Of a stretch of 64,000 nucleotides of DNA, positions 32,018 through 41,498 are shown in pieces. This stretch comes from Clostridium sp. Cult2. GTDB taxonomy: Bacteria; Bacillota; Clostridia; Tissierellales; Tepidimicrobiaceae. The stretch spans positions 33,732 to 97,731 of the forward strand of contig NZ_PPXX01000002.1 in NCBI RefSeq assembly GCF_021655075.1, written 5' to 3'. The position numbers and the translations under genes were made by a program. A model generated the notes under the pieces. It was not told the origin of the DNA and ran no database searches. It saw only the letters and a list, made by a program, of their open reading frames with translations. Each line of letters begins with the position of its first letter. Position 1 is the stretch's first letter.

Positions 32018-33707
32018 CTTTCCTCCTATAAGGTATAGTTATGTTAACTTTAGTGCCTATTCCATAATGGCTTTCGATTTTCAATCCATAATCATCTCCA
32101 TATAATAACACTAGACGACGATGAACATTATAAAGACCAATATGTTCCGTCATGTTAGGTGATCTTTTCAATAGTTCTCTAATTGCATTAAGTTGTTCAT
32201 TAGTCATTCCACTTCCATCATCTATTAATTCCAATATTAAGTTTTCTTCTGCTATATATCCCTTAATATCTATATTCAAATTATCCTTTTCTTTATAACC
32301 ATATTTAATGGAATTTTCTATTATTGCCTGTAGTAATAGCTTTGGTACTGGTGCATTTTTAACTTCCTCAGACACGTCTATTGTATAATTTAATCGATCC
32401 TTAAATCTAATCTTATGCAATTTTAAATAATCTTCTATATAAGCCAAATCATCGATAAACAAAACATTCTCTTCTTTGTTTTTAATACTATAACGTAATA
32501 ATCTAGAAAGTGTCATAATGATGTCCTGGGCTTGATTTTGATCAATAATTATGGTATAGCGTAAAGTTTCTAATATATTAAAAATAAAATGGGGATTAAA
32601 TTGAGCTTGAAGTTGCTTAATTTCCTTTATACGTCTAATATCAGATAATTCTTTATTTTTCACCATAAGCTCATTTAACCTATCCAACATAATATTATAT
32701 TGATTAGCTAAAATTTCAAATTCATCACCAGTGCTAATATGAACATAGGAATCCATATTACCTTTTTGCAAATCATAAACTGCATTTAATAGTTTATCTA
32801 TCGACTTAGTGTTTTCAGAGGACATTCTATCTGCTAAATATCTCATTAGTATGTACAAAAATAGAGTTACCACCATAGTAAACATTCCATAGAAAATAAA
32901 TATGGCTTTATTGTATCCCACGGAATTCAATGTATATATATAAATATTAGAAGGATATAAATGATTCTTATTCATGTGATATTTCCCATCTTTTATCTTC
33001 ACATATCGTTTCGAATCTGTATATTCTGGAGTAAATTTGTTCATCAATCCCTTGACAATATTGTTGGTAGAAGCTATGATTCTATCATATTGATCTGCAA
33101 TTACTACAACCTGGGCTTCCTTAACAAAGATTAACTTTTGTATATCCTCTTCATATAACTGGTAGGTAATATATCCTATAATTTCATCCCCTTTATATAT
33201 AGCTCTTCCAAAAGTATATACCGTATATCTATCATGAGAAAATTTAATCTTATTGGTTTCAGTCAAAGTTTTTGTAGGTTCTTTATTAATACGCGGTACT
33301 ATATTTTTAAAAATAATTTCATCTATATATGGATCTGACTGTGTAGTGTAAGCTAACAGAACACCATTTTTGTCTATAATATGGAATGCAGATTTAACCT
33401 TTTGTTGATTATTAAATTTATAAAATTCTTCATAAACAAGATTACTGTTCAAGCGGCTATCGACAAAATCAATTACAATGTCTGATTTAGCCATCTTTTC
33501 TATTTCATTATAATAGCTATTGTATACATCGGTAATCATTTGCCCTATAATAACTCCTGCCTTATCAGCACTATTAACAACCTTTATCTTTGCTGTAAAA
33601 AAAATAAATATAAGAAATAAAATATATAGAATCAAAATAGGTATAAATGCATATTTTAAAAAAAGGTATCTTATCTTATCCTTAAAATTATTATTTGTTT
33701 TCTCCAA
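32004..33707 (-). CDS. YesM-like sensor histidine kinase
   Basis: 567 residues. Two membrane helices (about 14-36 and 270-292) bound an extracytoplasmic sensor region of about 230 residues, followed by HAMP. The His_kinase domain has QLQAQFNPHFIFNILETLRY and the ATPase motif ELIDDGSGMTNEQL with GIGLYN-like HIGLYNVHRRLVLLYG. It belongs to the YesM/LytS class often paired with carbohydrate or nutrient ABC transporters. The ligand is unknown, but the transporter beside it suggests the same solute. Confidence 0.93.
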   Translation of the reverse strand: MEKTNNNFKDKIRYLFLKYAFIPILILYILFLIFIFFTAKIKVVNSADKAGVIIGQMITDVYNSYYNEIEKMAKSDIVIDFVDSRLNSNLVYEEFYKFNNQQKVKSAFHIIDKNGVLLAYTTQSDPYIDEIIFKNIVPRINKEPTKTLTETNKIKFSHDRYTVYTFGRAIYKGDEIIGYITYQLYEEDIQKLIFVKEAQVVVIADQYDRIIASTNNIVKGLMNKFTPEYTDSKRYVKIKDGKYHMNKNHLYPSNIYIYTLNSVGYNKAIFIFYGMFTMVVTLFLYILMRYLADRMSSENTKSIDKLLNAVYDLQKGNMDSYVHISTGDEFEILANQYNIMLDRLNELMVKNKELSDIRRIKEIKQLQAQFNPHFIFNILETLRYTIIIDQNQAQDIIMTLSRLLRYSIKNKEENVLFIDDLAYIEDYLKLHKIRFKDRLNYTIDVSEEVKNAPVPKLLLQAIIENSIKYGYKEKDNLNIDIKGYIAEENLILELIDDGSGMTNEQLNAIRELLKRSPNMTEHIGLYNVHRRLVLLYGDDYGLKIESHYGIGTKVNITIPYRRKDENV

Positions 33708-33760
33708 TTCAATTCTTCTTCCCTTCCTTTAGATATGCTTATTATAGCATATTCAATAAA

Positions 33761-33802
33761 TGATAAACAACTTTGGCATCGTTAAACCAAAGTTGTTTAT
33801 CA
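33761..33802 (-). terminator. Terminator of the ABC transporter operon
   Basis: TGATAAACAACTTTGG and CCAAAGTTGTTTATCA form a 16-bp stem between the permease stop and the kinase gene, separating the two transcripts. Confidence 0.85.
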
Positions 33803-33817
33803 TCTTTATATTATCTA

Positions 33818-35473
33818 TTACATTGTAATTTCTTTTTCACCTGTGAGCCTAAAGAATATCAACAGTGAAACAACAGTAATTATTGTTAATATAGTTGCTA
33901 ATGCTGCTGCAACTCCATAGTTGCCACGGATTACTTCTGTGTATGTTGCAATGGTCATAGTCCTAGTTTTACCAGTATATAGTATTATGGATGTGCTAAG
34001 TTCGGATATAATGGTTACCCAACTTAGTATAGCTCCTGAAATAACACCTGGTAACATCATTGGTAATGTTATTTTAAAAAATGTTTTTATATTAGACGCA
34101 CCTAAACTTATGGCTGCTTCCTCCACACTAATGCTTATTTGATGAACAATTGCAGCACTAGACCGTATTGTATAAGGTAAACGTCGTATTACAAAGGAAA
34201 TTATCATTATAAAGGCAGTTCCACTTAATAATAGGGGTTTTTTATTAAAGCTTAAAAGGAGTGCAATCCCTAATATAGAACCTGGTACTATATATGGAAA
34301 CATAGTAAATATGTCTAATAAATTTGTCATTGCATTACGTCTTCTAACGGTAACATATGCTATTAATATAGCAAATAAAACCACAAATAATATGGATATT
34401 CCCGACAAATAAATAGTGTTTATGATTGTATCTCCCACCTTTGAAAAGGCTGTACTATAGCTTTTTAAAGAGAAACCTTCAACAAATACCCTTCCTGATG
34501 TATTGAGGAAAGATGTATATATAACTGTAACTTGTGGAAGCAGTGCAATAATTGTAAATGCATATACATAGATATGAGCTAAAACATTTTTTATACCTTT
34601 TACATTTTTTGCTTCAATTGGATGTAAAGCACTCATTTGAAATGCCTTTTTGTTGGAGATATACTTTTGTAAAAGGAATATTCCAGTAGCAAATATTATA
34701 ACTATAACAGATATAGCTGCTGCTAATCCATCATCTCCACCTACTTCACTAATGAATTCATTAAATATTAATACTGGAACGGTTCTAAATCCTTCACCAA
34801 TTAGCATAGGAGTACCAAAATCTGCTAATGCTCGCATAAATACAAGTAAAGCACCGGCTAATAGTGTAGGCATAATTAAAGGAATGATAACTTTAAATAT
34901 CTTTTTTACACCTGTACAACCCATACTCTCTGCAGCTTCCAACAAAGAATTATCTACATTTTTTAATGCCCCTGAAAGGTACATATAAATTAACGGAGTC
35001 AATTCAAGGGTTAATACTAATAAAATGCCTGTAAATCCATAAATATCCGGGATTGTGATATTGAAGCTATTTTTTAAAAAATTAGTAACAACCCCATTTC
35101 TACCTAATAATAATATCCAAGAATATGCTCCTATGAAAGGTGCTTGCATTGACGATATTAATATTAATATTTGAATTGCTGATTTACCTTTTATATTAAA
35201 TGTGGTCATTATATAAGCTAAAGGTGTAGCAAATACAATAGTTAATATTGTAACCCATGTTGTAACTTTAAGGCTATTGGATACTGAACCATAATAGTAT
35301 TTTTTGCTAAAAAATTGTTTGAAATAGTTTAATGAAAACTTCCCTGTAGTTGGATCCCCAAAACTCTTTATTAATATAGTAAATAGAGGAAAGACAAGCA
35401 TTAATATATATAGTATCAATATAACAAGAGTAATAACAGACCAAATATCCATCCTTCTCCCTTTAGCTAACAT
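33818..35473 (-). CDS. Fused ABC permease, Fbp/AfuB type
   Basis: 551 residues with about 12 helices and two BPD_transp_1 domains, each with an EAA motif: LLEAAESMGCTGVKKIFKVI and VEEAAISLGASNIKTFFKIT. Double-length permeases of this type serve Fe3+, 2-aminoethylphosphonate and related small-anion importers. It overlaps the ATPase gene by 11 bp. Confidence 0.92.
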   Translation of the reverse strand: MLAKGRRMDIWSVITLVILILYILMLVFPLFTILIKSFGDPTTGKFSLNYFKQFFSKKYYYGSVSNSLKVTTWVTILTIVFATPLAYIMTTFNIKGKSAIQILILISSMQAPFIGAYSWILLLGRNGVVTNFLKNSFNITIPDIYGFTGILLVLTLELTPLIYMYLSGALKNVDNSLLEAAESMGCTGVKKIFKVIIPLIMPTLLAGALLVFMRALADFGTPMLIGEGFRTVPVLIFNEFISEVGGDDGLAAAISVIVIIFATGIFLLQKYISNKKAFQMSALHPIEAKNVKGIKNVLAHIYVYAFTIIALLPQVTVIYTSFLNTSGRVFVEGFSLKSYSTAFSKVGDTIINTIYLSGISILFVVLFAILIAYVTVRRRNAMTNLLDIFTMFPYIVPGSILGIALLLSFNKKPLLLSGTAFIMIISFVIRRLPYTIRSSAAIVHQISISVEEAAISLGASNIKTFFKITLPMMLPGVISGAILSWVTIISELSTSIILYTGKTRTMTIATYTEVIRGNYGVAAALATILTIITVVSLLIFFRLTGEKEITM

Positions 35474-36584
35474 GGTTTACAACTCCCTCTGTTATATTTA
35501 GCTCACTTTCCTTATCAAATACATTTATCTTCTCTTTTTTTACTCTTAGACCTATTTCTATTCCTGGTTCAAGAATTTCTCCAATAGTTGATTCTTGAAT
35601 AATCTCTACTCTGTCCCTTGATTCCAATTCTACAAAATAATGGGTATTCAATCCTAGGAACATACTACTAACAATCTTAGCCTTTATTCCTAATCCATTT
35701 TTATCAATAATAAATTCCTCTGGTCTTACGGAAATCTTTACTGGAATTTCTTTCCCTTCATCAGGTGTAATATTCAAATTGTCCATGGTTACTTTATAAT
35801 CATTATCAAATTCCAATATTATTTCTTCATTTTGAACTATTAGTTTACCTTCTAATATATTGGTTCGACCAATAAAAGTTGCTACAAATACATTGGAAGG
35901 CCTTTGATATATATTTTGAGGTGTTCCCACATGCTGGATTACCCCAGAATTCATAACCGCAATTCTATCGGATATGGCCATAGCTTCTTCTTGATCATGA
36001 GTTACATATATAGTTGTAATTCCTATATCCCTTTGTATGTCCTTAATAGCATTACGCATCTCTATTCGTAATTTTGCGTCTAAATTTGATAAGGGTTCAT
36101 CCATTAAAAGTACATCTGGATGGATTACGATTGCACGGGCTAATGCCACCCGCTGTTGCTGTCCTCCAGATAAGTTTTCAGGCAATCTATCCTTAAATTC
36201 GTAAATCTTTACAACTTTTAATATATCATCTACCTTTTTATCTATTTGATCCTTTGGTAATTTACGATTTTCTAAACCAAAAGCTATATTCTTTTTTACA
36301 GTTAAATGGGGGAATATAGCATAATTTTGAAAAACCATTCCTATATTTCTATCCTTTGGAGACACATTATTTATTAATCTATCATTAAAATATATTTCTC
36401 CACCTTCTATACTATTAAACCCAGCCACCATTCTTAACAAAGTAGTTTTCCCACACCCTGAGGGTCCAAGAAGGGTAAAAAATTCACCCTTCTTGATGTT
36501 TAAAGATAGACCGGGAATAACAGTATTATCTCCATATCTTTTAATTACATTTTTAAAATCTATAGAAATACTCAAATTATTCAC
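35463..36584 (-). CDS. ABC importer ATPase, FbpC/PotA type
   Basis: 373 residues. Walker A LGPSGCGKTTLL, Q-loop MVFQNYAIFPHLTV, signature LSGGQQQRVALARAI, Walker B VLLMDEPLSNLDAKLR and a TOBE domain at the C-terminus (KISVRPEEFIIDK). It energises the adjacent fused permease. The family covers Fe3+, spermidine, thiamine and phosphonate uptake, so substrate identity needs the binding protein. Confidence 0.94.
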   Translation of the reverse strand: MNNLSISIDFKNVIKRYGDNTVIPGLSLNIKKGEFFTLLGPSGCGKTTLLRMVAGFNSIEGGEIYFNDRLINNVSPKDRNIGMVFQNYAIFPHLTVKKNIAFGLENRKLPKDQIDKKVDDILKVVKIYEFKDRLPENLSGGQQQRVALARAIVIHPDVLLMDEPLSNLDAKLRIEMRNAIKDIQRDIGITTIYVTHDQEEAMAISDRIAVMNSGVIQHVGTPQNIYQRPSNVFVATFIGRTNILEGKLIVQNEEIILEFDNDYKVTMDNLNITPDEGKEIPVKISVRPEEFIIDKNGLGIKAKIVSSMFLGLNTHYFVELESRDRVEIIQESTIGEILEPGIEIGLRVKKEKINVFDKESELNITEGVVNHVS

Positions 36585-36605
36585 CTTCTAACTATCTATA
36601 TTTTG

Positions 36606-37631
36606 CTATTGTAAGCTTGTAAATATTTCTATATATCTTTCTACTATTTCTTGTTTATGTTCATTAACATAATCTACATCTTCTTCGATTAAATAGATGT
36701 CTTCAAAAGGCGTCATATGATCTCCTAGTTCAGCGTCCTTTCTTAGTGGTCTAGTAGTTAATTGGGTTCCGAAAGCGTCTTGTGCTTCTTTAGATATTGT
36801 GAAATCTATAAATTTCTTAGCATTTTCTAGATTTTTAGAACCTTTTACTATACCAGAAGTTGCATTTAAAAATACTGTACCTTCTTTTGGATATACTATT
36901 TTTACAGGTGCACCATCTCTTACATAGGAAGCTGATGGGTCTTCATAGGTTAGAGCAACAACATATTCGCCATCTGCAACAGATTTGTGAGCTGCTCCAG
37001 AACCACTTGCTATTTTACCATCCATATTTTCTACTAATTTAGTAACATAATCCCAACCTTCATCAGATGTATAATCTCCACCCATTGCTAATAACATATT
37101 TGTAAGTTGAGCAAAAGCTGATGATGAACTGGCTGGATCAGCACCAGCTATTTTACCTTTTAACTCAGGGTTTAATAAGTCTTCATAACCTTCTATTTTT
37201 ATATCGCCGATAAGGTCTGTATTTACAAGTAAACAGCTTCCATCAGCAATATAGGAAGTTGTATATCCTAATTTGTTTTGAGCGCCTTCCACTAAATACT
37301 CATCATTTGGGGAAACGTATTCCTCAAACAAATCAGCATATTGTACAAATTGTGAATGGGAACCTCCAAACATTACATCAGCATATGGATTTTCCTTTTC
37401 TGACTCAATACGTTTTAGTAATTCACCTGTTCCTGCACTAATTAATTCAACTTTTATTCCAGTTTCTTTTTCAAACATTGGTATGATTAGGTTAATAATG
37501 TCTTCACTATTAGGTGAATAGACTACTAACTTGTCAGATGAACCCCCAGCAGTATCTGTTTTGCCGCATCCAACTAATGAGCCTATTACTAATATTGAAA
37601 CCATAGCTAAAACTAATACTTTTCTTTTCAT
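36606..37631 (-). CDS. Extracellular solute-binding lipoprotein, PBP2_Fbp-like
   Basis: 341 residues. The signal peptide VLVLAMVSILVIGSLVGCG ends in a lipobox (Cys22). The type 2 binding-protein fold starts KLVVYSPNSEDIINLIIPMF and includes GTGELLKRIESEKENPYADV and GIVKGSKNLENAKKFIDFT. This group is annotated variously as Fe3+ or 2-aminoethylphosphonate binder. The tyrosine ligands of true Fe3+ binders are not clear here. It heads the SBP-ATPase-permease operon next to the two-component system. Confidence 0.9.
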   Translation of the reverse strand: MKRKVLVLAMVSILVIGSLVGCGKTDTAGGSSDKLVVYSPNSEDIINLIIPMFEKETGIKVELISAGTGELLKRIESEKENPYADVMFGGSHSQFVQYADLFEEYVSPNDEYLVEGAQNKLGYTTSYIADGSCLLVNTDLIGDIKIEGYEDLLNPELKGKIAGADPASSSSAFAQLTNMLLAMGGDYTSDEGWDYVTKLVENMDGKIASGSGAAHKSVADGEYVVALTYEDPSASYVRDGAPVKIVYPKEGTVFLNATSGIVKGSKNLENAKKFIDFTISKEAQDAFGTQLTTRPLRKDAELGDHMTPFEDIYLIEEDVDYVNEHKQEIVERYIEIFTSLQ

Positions 37632-37649
37632 TATATATCCTCCTATTCA

Positions 37650-37857
37650 TATTTAATAAATATCATCTATATATCATTTTATCTGAATAATATGACAACT
37701 TAAATGCCAAAAAAAATAAACATTGTCTAAAATACGCAACAGAAACACCAACTTTAACTAATATTCCTAAGCTAGACTTGGGTGGTTGAAGACCAGGGTC
37801 TAGAAAACTTAAGGTAGCTTCTGCAAAGATGCCTCTAGGCACTGTAAAGGTTCTTTT
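37650..37857 (-). pseudogene. Decayed OppC/DppC permease fragment
   Basis: The minus strand from about 37857 is open for about 65 codons without a start or ribosome site. It encodes RTFTVPRGIFAEATLSFL then DPGLQPPKSSLGILVKVG, clearly the C-terminal signature of dipeptide permeases (AEAxLSFLGLGxQPPxxSWG). The downstream part (VSVAYFRQC...) has lost similarity. It is a remnant of an earlier oligopeptide transporter lying upstream of the Fbp-type operon. It fills most of the 294-bp gap before spoVB. Confidence 0.7.
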
Positions 37858-37925
37858 AATCTATTTATAGCATATAAATGAATATATATTAAACCTTCGT
37901 AGATTTTGTTATAAGAGGTGGTTTT

Positions 37926-39464
37926 TTGAGAAAAAAAGGCTTTGTCTATGGTTCTATTTTATTGGTCATAGTAAATTTCATTATACAGATTATCAACTTT
38001 ACTTATGATGTAATGTTGTCAAAATTTCTGGGGGCAGAAGCCATGGGTTTATTCCAAATGGCCATGTCCATTTTGATGATTTTTTTAATTATTTCTACTG
38101 TTGGCATTCCAACAGCGGTATCCAGGTTGGTAGCAGAACAAAATTCACGAAAAGATCAGTATGCCATTGAAAAGATTTTGAAGGTAGCTTTGCTCTTAAC
38201 CCTATCTTTATCAATTATATTTAGTTTAATTATAATCCTATTTAGAGAAAATATTGCATTAAGAGTATTTAGAGATGAAAAAATGGTTTTAGCCTTATAT
38301 CTTTTAATTCCAGCTATTGTAGTTATATCTATAAGCTCTATTTTAAGGGGATATTATTATGGATTAAAATTGATAATGATTCCAAGCATTTCACAGATTA
38401 TTGAACATGTAACTAGATTTATTATTATATTGGCATTCCTCTATTATATTTGCCCTATTGAACCCATATATGGGGCATTTATTGCAATTGCTGGAATTAC
38501 TGTAGGAGAAGTGTTCGATTTAATATGGCTAATTTTTATGCTTAAGCCTTGGAAAAGAAAGAGTATATACTTTAAATCCAATAAAATCCATACAAGTTCA
38601 ATTGTAAGACAAATCTTGCCAATAGCACTGCCTATAGGAGTATCTACATTATTGAATGTTATACTTAGATTTATTAATTCCATATTGATACCACGAAATC
38701 TTATGAAAATAGGATATACAAATAGTGAGGCAGTAGCAACCTTTGGTAGGATTACAGGAATGGCTATGCCCTTAATTATGCTCCCCTTTATTGTAACATC
38801 AGCTATGGTAATAAACCTAGTTCCCAATCTATCGGAACAGATGGCATTGAAAAACTATAGAAATGTAAGAAATAATATTATATTTTCCATAAAAATAACT
38901 TTAATGGCAGCTATGCCATTAACGGGGTTGTATATTTTCTTTTCTGAGCCTTTAGGTTTTTTCCTCTATGGGGATTTAAAGGTTGCCCAATTTATCAATA
39001 TTATGGCCTATGGAACCCTATTCATGGCATTACAACATACTTTTTCAGGAATACTAAATGGTTTAAATAGACATATAATAGTTACCCTAAATAGGCTATC
39101 TGGTATGATTATTCAAGTATTAGCTATATACTACCTAGTGGGAAATCCTCAGTTTGGAATCAATGGCTTTTTCATTGGGTTTTTGCTGGCAGGTATTGTT
39201 ACCTTTATTTTAGATATTATGACCATTAGAAGGGTGATTAAATTAAAAATTAATTATATTGACATATTTTTCAAACCTTTAATGGCCACTACTATTATGG
39301 TCTTGGTTATATACAACGTAGTAAAACTGTTCTGTGGATATAATTCTAATAATATATTCTCCTTTCTCTTTAGTTTAGTAATAGGTACTCTAGCCTATAC
39401 TATTGTTCTATATACTACCAAAGCTATCCCTAAAAGTTCATTTAAGAAATTAATAAGAGGATAA
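37926..39464 (+). CDS. spoVB: Stage V sporulation protein B / MurJ-like flippase
   Basis: 512 residues from TTG 37926 with AGAGGTGG upstream. About 14 helices of the MOP exporter superfamily: SILLVIVNFIIQIINFTYDV, KFLGAEAMGLFQMAMSILMI, and GIPTAVSRLVAEQNSRKDQY near residues 60-80. SpoVB translocates lipid II-type precursors for spore cortex synthesis. It is monocistronic and converges on the DUF134 gene. Confidence 0.93.
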   Translation: MRKKGFVYGSILLVIVNFIIQIINFTYDVMLSKFLGAEAMGLFQMAMSILMIFLIISTVGIPTAVSRLVAEQNSRKDQYAIEKILKVALLLTLSLSIIFSLIIILFRENIALRVFRDEKMVLALYLLIPAIVVISISSILRGYYYGLKLIMIPSISQIIEHVTRFIIILAFLYYICPIEPIYGAFIAIAGITVGEVFDLIWLIFMLKPWKRKSIYFKSNKIHTSSIVRQILPIALPIGVSTLLNVILRFINSILIPRNLMKIGYTNSEAVATFGRITGMAMPLIMLPFIVTSAMVINLVPNLSEQMALKNYRNVRNNIIFSIKITLMAAMPLTGLYIFFSEPLGFFLYGDLKVAQFINIMAYGTLFMALQHTFSGILNGLNRHIIVTLNRLSGMIIQVLAIYYLVGNPQFGINGFFIGFLLAGIVTFILDIMTIRRVIKLKINYIDIFFKPLMATTIMVLVIYNVVKLFCGYNSNNIFSFLFSLVIGTLAYTIVLYTTKAIPKSSFKKLIRG

Positions 39465-39493
39465 ACTAGAGGAAGAAATTTTATCTTCTCCTT

Positions 39494-39850
39494 CTATCCT
39501 CTACCTCTCCTATGTCTATGGCCACCTCTATTACAAGGAATGCATTTATCCCTATCTAATTCACATAATATATAATCTCCACCTTCTATTCTTAAAATCT
39601 TTCCATTTACTATGCTATCAGCAACTTTTTGTTTTGCTTCTGAGTACATCCTTTGAACGGTGGAACGAGCTACATCCATCCTTTCAGCACATTCTTCTTG
39701 TTCAAGGCCTTCCAAATCTATAAGACGAATTACTTCATATTCCTCTACAGATAGAATTATTGGTTCTCCAATATAATCACTATTTACTGGTCCAAATGCT
39801 TTATAGTTAGGTAGCCCACAAACTCTTCTTCTCTTTCTTGGTCTAGCCAT
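39494..39850 (-). CDS. DUF134 (COG1342) DNA-binding protein, copy 2
   Basis: 118 residues from ATG 39850 (AAGGGAGATG upstream). MARPRKRRRVCGLPNYKAFG is the canonical family start. The HTH YEVIRLIDLEGLEQEECAER and DVARSTVQRMYSEAKQKVAD follows. The C-terminus has CELDRDKCIPC and a basic HRHRRGRG tail. Only moderately similar to copy 1 at 25.2 kb. It follows a DUF5320 gene whose promoter carries a different perfect palindrome, its likely operator. Confidence 0.92.
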   Translation of the reverse strand: MARPRKRRRVCGLPNYKAFGPVNSDYIGEPIILSVEEYEVIRLIDLEGLEQEECAERMDVARSTVQRMYSEAKQKVADSIVNGKILRIEGGDYILCELDRDKCIPCNRGGHRHRRGRG

Positions 39851-39916
39851 TCTTTTCATCTCCCTTCTCATATATTTTACCATAATAAAAGGATGAGTTC
39901 CCCCATCCCTTCATTA

Positions 39917-40171
39917 TTATTCATCAAAACTTTCTAGTATCTCTTCTATTTCACTTAATCTAGATTTTAAAAATGTTTTTTCATTTTCTAATATGGCTTT
40001 TTCTTCATCTACACTGATAGGATAATCTCCCCAAGCATCATATCTTCCAAATCCTCTACCGTAACCATAACTCATTCTTCTAGCACCATATCTTCTGACA
40101 CCACAGTATCCTCTTCCCCATCCCGTCATTGGTCCCATTCCCATAGGACCCATACCATTTCTTCTAGGCAT
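39917..40171 (-). CDS. DUF5320-type Gly/Met/Arg-rich small protein
   Basis: 84 residues from ATG 40171 (GGAGGG 6 nt upstream). The N-terminal half is low complexity, MPRRNGMGPMGMGPMTGWGR then GYCGVRRYGARRMSYGYGRG, typical of DUF5320. The C-terminal third is a coiled coil (VDEEKAILENEKTFLKSRL). These proteins regularly accompany NifX/NifB-type and MinD-ferredoxin genes in anaerobes and have no known function. It is co-transcribed with DUF134 copy 2. Confidence 0.85.
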   Translation of the reverse strand: MPRRNGMGPMGMGPMTGWGRGYCGVRRYGARRMSYGYGRGFGRYDAWGDYPISVDEEKAILENEKTFLKSRLSEIEEILESFDE

Positions 40172-40191
40172 AATATTCCCTCCTTTCGTTT

Positions 40192-40241
40192 TGGGTTTAA
40201 ACCCATTAATTATATTGTACATAGTTTTGGGTATATGTCAA
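40192..40241 (-). promoter_or_regulatory. DUF5320-DUF134 promoter with palindrome TGGGTTTAAACCCA
   Basis: TTGACA (40241-40236) and TACAAT (40219-40214) are 16 nt apart. TGGGTTTAAACCCA (40192-40205) is a 14-bp perfect palindrome 8 nt downstream of the -10. The placement is like the palindrome at the mrp and NifX promoters, but the sequence differs. Confidence 0.75.
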
Positions 40242-40254
40242 TAACTTTTTTAAA

Positions 40255-40281
40255 AAAAAGCCAATATGATATTGGCTTTTA
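40255..40281 (-). terminator. Terminator of the NifX/MinD operon
   Basis: AAAGCCAATATGATATTGGCTTT hairpin followed by eight T on the minus strand, overlapping the last NifX stop codon. Confidence 0.85.
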
Positions 40282-40632
40282 GTTACAATGGCCTTCATGG
40301 CTATGTTCTTCACATACTGACTCAGTAGACTTTAGTTCTCCTTTTAAATAAGCATTTATTACATCATCACAAGGGCCTTCTGCTCCTACGATAACATCTA
40401 TTCCGTTATCTATAAATAATTCCTGAGCAGTACCTCCCATTCCACCAGATATTATCATATCAATTTCTTGTTCCTTTAAAAACACGGGCAGAAAACCTGG
40501 CCTATGGCCCGGGTTTGGAACAAATTCACTATTTAATACCTTATCCTTTTCTATTTCATACATGGTAAATCCTTGACAATGTCCAAAATGTCCACTTACA
40601 TTTTTTCCTTCTGAAGCAATAGCTATTTTCAT
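40279..40632 (-). CDS. NifX/NifB-associated (dinitrogenase Fe-Mo cofactor-type) protein, copy 2
   Basis: 117 residues from ATG 40632 (AGGAGGTATTTTG upstream). The RNase-H-like NifX fold starts KIAIASEGKNVSGHFGHCQG and includes VDMIISGGMGGTAQELFIDN-type strands (DMIISGGMGGTAQELF), then GIDVIVGAEGPC. A His/Cys-rich tail CEEHSHEGHCN could bind metal. The family carries or inserts metal clusters, mostly outside nitrogen fixation. It ends the four-gene operon. Confidence 0.9.
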   Translation of the reverse strand: MKIAIASEGKNVSGHFGHCQGFTMYEIEKDKVLNSEFVPNPGHRPGFLPVFLKEQEIDMIISGGMGGTAQELFIDNGIDVIVGAEGPCDDVINAYLKGELKSTESVCEEHSHEGHCN

Positions 40633-40643
40633 CAAAATACCTC

Positions 40644-41498
40644 CTAAAGATTAATATATTTTTCTTTTATGGTCTTCCACATCTCTCTTATAGCAAAATT
40701 GGCTTTACTATCCTTATAATATATTATGGATTTTAAACTATTAATAGATTCTACAATCTTTTCATCAAAGGGAATTTTACCTACTAAAGGTATCTCCTTT
40801 TCTTTACAGTAGTTCTCTATTTCTAAAGACATTTCTTCATTAATATCGTATTTATTTATGCATACTAAGGAATCTATGCCAAAATGCTCTGTTAATTGAT
40901 GGACTCTAATGAAATCTTCCTCCCCTGATTTGGTAGGTTCTGTTACAATAAGTACCAAATCATTGTTGGTAATAGAAGCTATAACTGCACATCCAACACC
41001 AGGAGAACCATCTAATATAGTTATCCCAGATTCTGGTTTAAACTTTTCTGCCTTTTTCCTTAGACGGGATACAAGTAATCCTGAACCGTCTCCTCCTATT
41101 TCCATATCTGCTCTAAATATTTTACCTATTGGAGTTTTAGTTTCATATATATCTGCAGTTTTTTGTTTTACTAGACTAATGGCATCTACTGGGCAAATTA
41201 TCTGACAAGCTCCACAGCCTTCACATTTTAAAGGGTTAACTTTTCCCATATCAATAGCATCAAATTTACATACTTCATTACATTGACCGCATTGGATACA
41301 AATATCCGAATCTACTTCAGCTATATGGTTCCCAGAAAAATATTCTTTATCTAAATCTTCTCCATCATAGTATAAAAACATATTGGAGGCGTCTACATCA
41401 GCATCTATACTAATAGAACCCTTTTCTAACTCTGCTATGGATATGGCAATGGTAGTTTTGCCTGTTCCTCCCTTTCCACTAATTATGCCTAATTTCAT
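40644..41498 (-). CDS. MinD-superfamily ATPase with inserted 2[4Fe-4S] ferredoxin (copy 2)
   Basis: 284 residues. P-loop LGIISGKGGTGKTTIAIS, then CIQCGQCNEVC and CEGCGACQIIC ferredoxin motifs inserted at about 65-105, and Walker B-like ILDGSPGVGCAVIASIT. Such proteins occur in tandem next to NifX-like genes and are thought to handle Fe-S cluster or electron-coupled assembly. The start overlaps the upstream paralogue by 4 bp. Confidence 0.93.
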   Translation of the reverse strand: MKLGIISGKGGTGKTTIAISIAELEKGSISIDADVDASNMFLYYDGEDLDKEYFSGNHIAEVDSDICIQCGQCNEVCKFDAIDMGKVNPLKCEGCGACQIICPVDAISLVKQKTADIYETKTPIGKIFRADMEIGGDGSGLLVSRLRKKAEKFKPESGITILDGSPGVGCAVIASITNNDLVLIVTEPTKSGEEDFIRVHQLTEHFGIDSLVCINKYDINEEMSLEIENYCKEKEIPLVGKIPFDEKIVESINSLKSIIYYKDSKANFAIREMWKTIKEKYINL

